The notes under the pieces are model-generated. The model made no database searches. It saw only the letters and a program-made list of their open reading frames with translations, and was not told where the DNA came from. A stretch of DNA of 32,489 nucleotides from an uncultured Puniceicoccaceae bacterium. Its GTDB lineage: Bacteria > Verrucomicrobiota > Verrucomicrobiia > Opitutales > Coraliomargaritaceae. Shown here one piece after another: positions 26,785-32,489 of the stretch; position 1 is the first letter of the stretch, and the number at the start of each line of letters is the position of its first letter. The stretch is taken from NCBI GenBank assembly GCA_913031135.1, contig CAJWEH010000006.1, forward strand, positions 1 to 32,489, written 5' to 3'. The position numbers and the translations under genes were made by a program.

Positions 26785-27761
26785 AGCACTTCCATTTTCT
26801 TTTGCTGAATCAATTCTTTATGAAGTTCCTCTTTCGATTTTTGTTTATTTATTTCTGTTAGGAAGGCTCTCATTTTTCGGATCGATAAATTTTGGATTTG
26901 TCGAATACGCTCTCTTGTGACCTTGAATTTATCTCCGACTTCTTCAAGGGTTAACGGTTTCGATCCGTCTAGACCAAAGCGAAGACTGATAATCTCTGCT
27001 TCTCTTGGTTCTAATTTCGCTAAGACATCGCTGATGTCTTTATTTCGCATTTTAATTTCTAAATTTTCGAATGGAGTTGATTGATTCTCGTCTCCAACAA
27101 ATTCGCCAAAAGACGTCTCGGAATCTTCGTTCACTGGAGCGTCGAGCGAGCTAGGATGCAAACTGATGGATTTAAGATGGCTTACTTTATTTGTGGGAAT
27201 TCCCATTGCGTATGCGATTTCATCATCGCTAGGCGGCCGATCTAATGTATCCGCAAGTTCTTGAGCGATCTTTCTCATCTTGGAAATGCGATCAACTAAA
27301 TGTACGGGAATGCGTATGGTTTTGCTGTTATTAGCTAACGAACGTTTGATTGATTGCTTGATCCACCATGCTGCATAGGTGCTGAGCTTACCGCCTTTGT
27401 AGGGGTCAAAACGCTCCACCGCTTTAATGAGCCCAATATTTCCTTCGCTTATGAGGTCCATTAAAGGTAGTCCAAAATTCATATAGTCTCGTGCAATTTT
27501 TACTACAAGCCTAAGGTTGGATGAAATCATTTTTTCTCGAGCTTTTAAATCACCTTTTTTTATTTTATTAGCGAGAATAATCTCTTCTTTTGGGGTTAAA
27601 AGAGGATTTTTAGAGATTGCTTGCATGTAGGATACCATCGCATCTCGGTCGTTAGACGTTAAGCTAGCGTTTGAGTTTGAGCTACTCGCATCAACGACTC
27701 CACGTGGAACCGATTTGATGCTTGTATTTTTGCTTCTATTAACTGATTGGATGGATTTCAT
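26736..27761 (-). CDS. RNA polymerase sigma-70 family factor (RpoD/RpoS-like, group 2)
   Basis: This 341-residue sigma factor has regions 1.2, 2, 3 and 4 but no region 1.1. Region 1.2 is DAMVSYMQAISKNPLLTPKEE. Region 2 contains NLRLVVKIARDYMNFGLPLMDLI, EGNIGLIKAVERFDP and STYAAWWIKQSIKRSLA. Region 4.2 contains TLEEVGDKFKVTRERIRQI, the intact -35 reader. In region 2.4, Gln136 matches sigma-70 Gln437, but Lys139 replaces Thr440. The N-terminal 40 residues are Ser/Asn-rich, and a charged tail (Lys/Glu, then Asp/Glu) extends past region 4. The absence of region 1.1 suggests a non-primary factor, though I cannot exclude that it is the main one. AAGGTGA just before the ATG is a rare good Shine-Dalgarno site in this window. 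Confidence 0.93.
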   Translation of the reverse strand: MKSIQSVNRSKNTSIKSVPRGVVDASSSNSNASLTSNDRDAMVSYMQAISKNPLLTPKEEIILANKIKKGDLKAREKMISSNLRLVVKIARDYMNFGLPLMDLISEGNIGLIKAVERFDPYKGGKLSTYAAWWIKQSIKRSLANNSKTIRIPVHLVDRISKMRKIAQELADTLDRPPSDDEIAYAMGIPTNKVSHLKSISLHPSSLDAPVNEDSETSFGEFVGDENQSTPFENLEIKMRNKDISDVLAKLEPREAEIISLRFGLDGSKPLTLEEVGDKFKVTRERIRQIQNLSIRKMRAFLTEINKQKSKEELHKELIQQKKMEVLQEFIDEQSEDSDTVA

Positions 27762-27815
27762 ACGTCACCTTTAAAAGAGATCGTTTAATGAGCTGAAACC
27801 TTACAAAAAAAGCGT

Positions 27816-29318
27816 TTAGTTGGTTGACTGCTCTATTTCCATCTTTTCAGCAATCGCGACCGCTCGAAACATCGCTTTAGCTTTATTGATGGTTTCTTGG
27901 TATTCATCTTCAGGTTTTGAGTCCGCAACGACTCCAGCGCCAGATTGTATGTATATGGTCTCGTTTTTAATGACAGCGGTTCGAATTCCGATACAAGAGT
28001 CGTGGTTGCCATTATAGCTAAAGTATCCTAAGGCACCACCATAGAGCCCTCTTTGACTGTTTTCTAGCTCTGAAATGATCTGCAAAGCTCGAACTTTGGG
28101 CGCTCCACTGAGGGTTCCTGCAGGAAAAGTGGCTTTCATTAAATCATAGGCGCTTTTATTGGAAGCGAGTGTTCCTGTGACTTGAGAAACAATGTGCATA
28201 ACATGTGAATAACGTTCAATGGTCATGTAATCAGAGACTTGGACAGAGCCGTATTCTGAGACTCTCCCTAAATCATTCCTCGCTAAGTCAACTAGCATCA
28301 AATGTTCTGCACACTCCTTGTTATCGGCTAATAAATCTTGTTCTAGTTCTTGGTCTTCTTGTTCGTTTTTCCCTCTGGGTCGAGTGCCAGCAATGGGGCG
28401 AATTTCAATCTGCTTACCAGTTAGGCGGACATGTATCTCTGGGGAGGCTCCAACGATCGAAAATTCTGGATCCTCAAGCAAAAACATGTAAGGGGAGGGG
28501 TTGACGGTTCTCAAAGCTCTGTAAAGCGTCAATGAAGAAGCCTTAAGGTCTTTACTAAACCGTTGAGATAGAACAGTTTGTATGACATCTCCCGCTTCTA
28601 TGTAGGACTTTATTTTTGCAACGGCAGACTCAAATTCCGCCTGTTCAAAATTGCCTTTAGGTGCGATTGTATTGGGAGCATTCGCTAAGGCTTTATAAGT
28701 GATTTTGGAGGGCGAATTAAGCCGCTTAAAAATTCTCTGAATTTCTTTAATTGCTTCATTGTAAGGCGTTTCAATAGCGTCACTTACTTCTGCATAAACA
28801 CAAATTCTTAGTATTTGTTTCACATGATCAAAGATAATGACGGAATCCGTAATGAAATAATACAAATAGGGGAGATTTAGTTCATTTTGAGTGGGCTTTT
28901 TTACTGTAGGTTCGACTGTGTGAATAAACTCATGTCCAACATAGCCGACAGCTCCACCATTAAAGGGGGGCATATCCTCTAATTCTAATGTTTTAAAGCG
29001 GGCGAGCTCTTTTTCAATTAAGCTGAGAGGGTCTTTGGGTGTTGCTATCGTTTCAACTGAGCCATTTTTATGATGAATCGTGGATTCTTCCTCATAGACG
29101 CGAAAGATTTTTTTGGGAGCAGATCCCAAAAAAGAGTAACGACTGATATTCTCGCCTCCGACAACGGATTCAAACAGAAAAGCCGGAGCTTCTTGGGCAA
29201 TTTTTGAATATGCGGTGATCGGGGTCTCGCAATCGGCGGTTAAGTCCATATAGATTGGAATCCGTAAACCGGGTTTTGCGATGGATTTAAACGTCTCTAA
29301 GTTAGGGTATATCGTCAT
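27816..29318 (-). CDS. trpE: Anthranilate synthase component I (TrpE)
   Basis: TrpE converts chorismate to anthranilate, using ammonia from TrpG, as the first committed step of tryptophan synthesis. The 500 residues show the N-terminal feedback region (PAFLFESVVGGENISRYSFLG, where many enzymes have LLES) and the chorismate-binding domain: VIQTVLSQRF, PSPYMFLLEDPEFSIVGASPE, PIAGTRPRG, HLMLVDLARNDLGRV, FPAGTLSGAPKVRA and the late GAGVVADSKPEDEYQE. These favour TrpE over PabB. The start overlaps the purK stop by 4 bases (ATGA), making it the third gene of a purE-purK-trpE run. No trpG or other trp gene is nearby. Confidence 0.95.
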   Translation of the reverse strand: MTIYPNLETFKSIAKPGLRIPIYMDLTADCETPITAYSKIAQEAPAFLFESVVGGENISRYSFLGSAPKKIFRVYEEESTIHHKNGSVETIATPKDPLSLIEKELARFKTLELEDMPPFNGGAVGYVGHEFIHTVEPTVKKPTQNELNLPYLYYFITDSVIIFDHVKQILRICVYAEVSDAIETPYNEAIKEIQRIFKRLNSPSKITYKALANAPNTIAPKGNFEQAEFESAVAKIKSYIEAGDVIQTVLSQRFSKDLKASSLTLYRALRTVNPSPYMFLLEDPEFSIVGASPEIHVRLTGKQIEIRPIAGTRPRGKNEQEDQELEQDLLADNKECAEHLMLVDLARNDLGRVSEYGSVQVSDYMTIERYSHVMHIVSQVTGTLASNKSAYDLMKATFPAGTLSGAPKVRALQIISELENSQRGLYGGALGYFSYNGNHDSCIGIRTAVIKNETIYIQSGAGVVADSKPEDEYQETINKAKAMFRAVAIAEKMEIEQSTN

Positions 29319-30481
29319 TGGGTATTAGAGAGGGATTCTTTTTGTGAATTTAATTGAAGAAAAAGAGCTTGAGAATCGGATTCTGCGCTTTTTGCATCGG
29401 AGTGAAGAAGCGTGAAGTGCCCCATTTTACGTCCTGGTCGGGCTTCGCCTTTATCGTATAAATGCAGTTTAATTCGGGGGTCTTTAAGTAAGCATGCCCA
29501 ATCGGGAGCGCCCTGTGACCAAACATCCCCTAATAAATTAATCATAACACCGTTGGAATGTAATTCAGTTGAGCCAAAGGGAAGGTCTGTAATTGCGCGT
29601 ATGTGTTGTTCAAATTGTGACGTGATACAGGTGTCGATACTGTAGTGACCTGAATTATGAGGTCTAGGCGCCATTTCGTTCACGATGAGTTGATGTTCCG
29701 AATCTAAAAAATATTCGATGGCAATTAATCCAACGACATCTAAGGCATCTGCTATTGCTTTTGCTAGAGCCGCAGCTTTCTCGGAAATTTCATTGGGTAG
29801 GAGAGCCGGCACAGAGGAGCTGTGTAAGATGTGATTGATGTGCACATTTTTGGCCATGGGGAAGGTTGTCGTTTCTCCGCTTTTTTTTCGTGCACAGACA
29901 ACAGAATACTCACCTATGTGATTAATCCATTTTTCAACGACGACTTTATTTGGTTTATCTAAACGACTCCATAACTTGGAACAATCGCTGATGTTTTTGG
30001 GCTCTGTTAATTTAATTTGCCCTTTTCCATCATATCCAAAAGCGGCTGTTTTAATTACGCTTGGAAACCCAATCGCTTTAACGGCTTTTTCTAATTCTTC
30101 GGGGGAAGTGGCATAGCGAAAGTCTGCGCAAGGAAAGCCGTTTGATTTCAAAAAGTCTTTTTCTCGTTGTCTGTGTTGGCAAATATAAAGCACATTGGCA
30201 TTGGGGGCAATAGGCTTTAAAGTACTTAGTTTTGAGAGGGCTTGAGAGGGAATATTTTCAAATTCAAAGGTGATGCAGTCAACTTGGCTAGCGAATGCTT
30301 CGAGAGCTTCGAGATCTTCATAAGACGCTTGCGTGAAGGTATCTGCTATAGCTCCTGCGGTAGCGTTTTTTTCGGGGCAATACACATGAAATCGAAAGCC
30401 TAATGGTCTACCTGCAAGAATTATCATGCGACCTAATTGGCCGCCTCCAAGAATACCGATAGTGGATCCAGGCGCGAACAT
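29315..30481 (-). CDS. purK: N5-carboxyaminoimidazole ribonucleotide synthase (PurK)
   Basis: PurK uses ATP and bicarbonate to carboxylate AIR to N5-CAIR in purine synthesis. It is an ATP-grasp enzyme of 388 residues. The opening STIGILGGGQLGRMIILAG is the family signature. The ATP-grasp core includes FPSVIKTAAFGYDGKGQ and VVEKWINHIGEYSVV, and the metal-binding end is VNEMAPRPHNSGHYSID. The ATG shares one base with the purE stop (TGATG), and its own stop overlaps trpE by 4 bases. The arrangement implies one transcript with coupled translation. Confidence 0.97.
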   Translation of the reverse strand: MFAPGSTIGILGGGQLGRMIILAGRPLGFRFHVYCPEKNATAGAIADTFTQASYEDLEALEAFASQVDCITFEFENIPSQALSKLSTLKPIAPNANVLYICQHRQREKDFLKSNGFPCADFRYATSPEELEKAVKAIGFPSVIKTAAFGYDGKGQIKLTEPKNISDCSKLWSRLDKPNKVVVEKWINHIGEYSVVCARKKSGETTTFPMAKNVHINHILHSSSVPALLPNEISEKAAALAKAIADALDVVGLIAIEYFLDSEHQLIVNEMAPRPHNSGHYSIDTCITSQFEQHIRAITDLPFGSTELHSNGVMINLLGDVWSQGAPDWACLLKDPRIKLHLYDKGEARPGRKMGHFTLLHSDAKSAESDSQALFLQLNSQKESLSNTQ

Positions 30482-30984
30482 CAGTCTTTGGGTAGTGCTT
30501 TCTTTAAAACCGTGTCTGTTTGTTGGCTGCGAAAGTCACCTAATTTCTGGGCTACATCTGCATCGCTTAGTGCAATAATGGAGGCGGCAGAAATAGCGGC
30601 ATTTTTCGCACCGGCTACTCCAATAGCTAGAGTCATAACAGGAACACCTGCTGGCATTTGTACAATAGATAGCAATGAGTCATAGCCACTCAATGCTTTA
30701 GATTGAACGGGCACCCCTAAGACTGGGATTGGAGTCATTGAAGCCGTCATTCCAGGGAGATGAGCGGCACCTCCCGCACCTGCGATGATAACTTTAAGTC
30801 CGCGAGATTGAGCGGATTCTGCATAGGAATACAGTTTTTTAGGCGTTCTGTGTGCGCTAACCACTTCTGTTTCATATGGGATTCCAAAATGCTTTAATAA
30901 TGAAGCAGCTTCTTTCATTGTGTCCCAATCTGAGTCACTGCCCATTATGATTCCTACTATTGGTTTAGATCGTTCTGTATCCAT
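30481..30984 (-). CDS. purE: N5-carboxyaminoimidazole ribonucleotide mutase (PurE, class I)
   Basis: PurE moves the carboxyl group of N5-CAIR to give CAIR, directly following PurK. The 167 residues contain [14 protein letters not shown] near the N-terminus, the active-site [24 protein letters not shown], and [19 protein letters not shown]. The presence of purK makes this the class I form. The ATG is preceded by TATAGA only a few bases upstream and no Shine-Dalgarno sequence. A short AT-rich palindrome, AAGAATA-CAA-TATTCTT (31009-31025), lies in the 48-base region upstream and overlaps a weak -35-like TTGTAT. It could be an operator, but evidence is thin. Confidence 0.97.
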   Translation of the reverse strand: MDTERSKPIVGIIMGSDSDWDTMKEAASLLKHFGIPYETEVVSAHRTPKKLYSYAESAQSRGLKVIIAGAGGAAHLPGMTASMTPIPVLGVPVQSKALSGYDSLLSIVQMPAGVPVMTLAIGVAGAKNAAISAASIIALSDADVAQKLGDFRSQQTDTVLKKALPKD

Positions 30985-31032
30985 ACTTCTATAAAAAGTG
31001 ATATTTAAAAGAATACAATATTCTTATAACAT

Positions 31033-31875
31033 TTACTTTATATCCTTTTTTAAAGCATGGATAATCGTTTCTTTAAATCGATCAATTTTTTCTTGTAAAA
31101 ATAGTTGAATGGAATGCTCCGGATTTTGAATTAAGGGCATTAAATCAATAGCATAGGTGACTTCCTTGAATTCATCTTTTTTGCGTGGTTTTAAAAGTGT
31201 GGCATTCGCAATTCTTCTTCCTGTTATTGCCTCAGCATAATTTTTGCCGCCGAGTATTTGAGAAGAAAAGCACTGGTTTAGTCGGTGTGCTAGGTCAAGG
31301 TGCTTAGAATGATCTAGGATTTGCTGATCGTCATTCGATAGCCACTCTAAGGAACCCCAAACCTCACAACCCCAAAATGAGACGAGTGGAAGGTCCTGGC
31401 GAACAGCTCGAATGGCCTGAATCACTGCCAATGAGACGATTCTATGCGTTTTATGGCGATCGGCAGGGCTATGGGTATAGATATAAGTTGGCTTTGTTTT
31501 TATTAATTCTTCTTGGAGTGTTTCAACTAAGTTATCGAAGGATTCAGCGGTGGCTATTTCCTGACTTTGAAAACCTAGTAAATGGACATAGCTGTAATCT
31601 CCAATTTTTGAGGCCTTTATTTGTTCTTCGCTTCGGAGGGCGATCCATTCTTCTTCGGTCAGATTTTTTTGATTTTTAGGCCGTATACTACCGCGACCAT
31701 CTGTGCAGATAATCCCTGAAAACCAATGGTTCGGGCATTCATAGCATTCTGATATTCCATGAATCGCCATAAATTCGAGATCATCAGAGTGAGCTCCAAT
31801 TCCCAGATGAGTGGTTTGCTGATGGGCAACCGTTTTAGTAATGTTTTTAGGGCTATAGAAAGTGCGCTGAGTCAC
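31033..31875 (-). CDS. PIG-L family deacetylase (LmbE-like)
   Basis: This 280-residue zinc hydrolase belongs to the GlcNAc de-N-acetylase family (PIG-L, LmbE, MshB, BshB). The metal motif is GIGAHSDDLEF (the A-H-x-D-D form), with a distal metal/catalytic block in HSPADRHKTHR. The substrate is not deducible: family members act on GlcNAc-inositol, GlcNAc-malate or antibiotic precursors. The C-terminal 60 residues are charged and helical. The start is GTG, the first possible one upstream of the domain, and no ATG lies before the metal motif. It is divergent from rapA across 86 bases and 48 bases upstream of the purE start on the same strand. Confidence 0.9.
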   Translation of the reverse strand: MTQRTFYSPKNITKTVAHQQTTHLGIGAHSDDLEFMAIHGISECYECPNHWFSGIICTDGRGSIRPKNQKNLTEEEWIALRSEEQIKASKIGDYSYVHLLGFQSQEIATAESFDNLVETLQEELIKTKPTYIYTHSPADRHKTHRIVSLAVIQAIRAVRQDLPLVSFWGCEVWGSLEWLSNDDQQILDHSKHLDLAHRLNQCFSSQILGGKNYAEAITGRRIANATLLKPRKKDEFKEVTYAIDLMPLIQNPEHSIQLFLQEKIDRFKETIIHALKKDIK

Positions 31876-31961
31876 GAATTTATTTTATAGGATTGATAGA
31901 AGCATTTAAGTTTTCAGAGTGTGGTTTTGACTTAAACTAATCTAGTTGTTTGACTGACAAT

Positions 31962-32489
31962 GTGAAGTTTTTAAAAGGGCAACGATGGATAAGTGAAAGT
32001 GAGCCAGAGCTCGGACTCGGACTCATCAGTAGTGTTTCAAAATATCAGGTAGAAATCCACTTTCCTGCCTCTGAGGAAACGCGAATATTTGCTACGGAAA
32101 ATGCTCCTTTAAAGCGAGTTGTTTATACGGTTGGAGATACCGTTCATTCAAAAGACGGAACGGCGATTGTGATAGAAACAATCAATGAGGTGGAGGGCTT
32201 ATTCGTTTATCAATCAGCTAATGAAAGCCTTGTAGAGTCAGAGCTTTCCGAACAGTCCAATTTTGGGAAGCCAGAGGAGCGATTGTTCCAAGGGCAGGTA
32301 GATCGCTCCGATGCTTATGCTCTGCGCTACAAGACTTTGAATGCATATAGTAAGGCGAGGCAATCTTCGGTGGCGGGCTTTTTGGGCGGACGCATTGATT
32401 TAATTCCGCACCAGCTTTTTATTGCAAATGAAGTGGCTTCTAGGCACTGCCCTAGAGTTCTGCTCTCTGATGAAGTAGGGCTTGGTAAG
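31962..32489 (+). CDS. rapA: RNA polymerase-associated ATPase RapA (HepA), 3' truncated by the window
   Basis: RapA is a Swi2/Snf2 ATPase that binds RNA polymerase and promotes its recycling after termination. Only the first 176 codons are present, ending inside Walker A (LLSDEVGLGK). The N-terminal domains match the enterobacterial protein closely: KGQRWISESEPELGLG at the start, a Tudor-like barrel, then ERLFQGQVDRSDAYALRYKTL and LIPHQLFIANEVASRHCPRVLL. The start is GTG at 31962. An ATG two bases earlier is out of frame and stops at once, and TTG at 31950 is a less likely alternative. No Shine-Dalgarno sequence is seen. Confidence 0.93.
   Translation, partial: MKFLKGQRWISESEPELGLGLISSVSKYQVEIHFPASEETRIFATENAPLKRVVYTVGDTVHSKDGTAIVIETINEVEGLFVYQSANESLVESELSEQSNFGKPEERLFQGQVDRSDAYALRYKTLNAYSKARQSSVAGFLGGRIDLIPHQLFIANEVASRHCPRVLLSDEVGLGK

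Noticed and set aside
27696-27711. Second parS-like site in the sigma-factor gene, with core TCCACGTGGAAC
   Set aside because: Only 12 of 16 positions match and the left arm is broken. It may be a weak ParB site but cannot be claimed.
31905-31936. TTTAAGT/ACTTAAA repeat between the PIG-L gene and rapA
   Set aside because: 7-base AT-rich arms with an 18-base gap are easily found by chance in this composition.

Overview
The window looks like ordinary core chromosome of an AT-leaning Gram-negative bacterium, most likely a member of Verrucomicrobiota (Opitutia-like). The evidence is indirect: a DUF5069 protein, a SecA with a large internal insertion and no zinc-binding tail, a RapA homologue, Lnt and FtsK of the Gram-negative type, and start sites that mostly lack Shine-Dalgarno sequences. 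I see no phage, transposon, plasmid, CRISPR or rRNA feature, and no gene-free stretch longer than about 115 bases.

Layout. Bases 3-4474 carry the 3' part of a plant/cyanobacterial-type ispH, convergent miaB, a gamma-glutamylcyclotransferase-like gene, a HAD phosphatase and a small membrane protein. Bases 4475-8958 carry recA followed by mnmE and mnmG, which overlap by 4 bases. A perfect 26-base dyad lies in front of recA, and a perfect 16-base parS-type palindrome lies inside mnmG. Bases 8963-12465 carry manA and, divergently, ftsK. Bases 12458-17022 form a minus-strand repair block read mutS, then a Y-family DNA polymerase, then a DUF429 RNase H-like protein. Bases 17097-20968 carry an alpha/beta hydrolase, a polyprenyl diphosphate synthase, the DUF5069 gene, a MerC-family membrane protein, tRNA-Trp and an unrecognised anchored helical protein. 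Bases 20970-26784 carry rmuC, secA and lnt. Bases 26736-30984 carry a sigma-70 factor gene and a purE-purK-trpE run on the minus strand. The window ends with a PIG-L deacetylase and the first 176 codons of rapA.

Connected functions. Genome maintenance is strongly represented (recA, mutS, Y-family polymerase, DUF429, rmuC, ftsK, parS). tRNA modification is a second theme: mnmE and mnmG act at U34, miaB acts at A37, and ispH makes the isoprenoid precursor used upstream of MiaB. The tRNA-Trp here carries A36-A37-A38, the expected substrate context. The parS-like site suggests that this segment is origin-proximal.

No obviously new multi-gene system is present. The best leads are the parS site in mnmG, the dyads in front of recA and the Y-family polymerase (which do not match the LexA motif I recall for this phylum), the polymerase-DUF429 coupling, and the closure of all seven convergent gene junctions.
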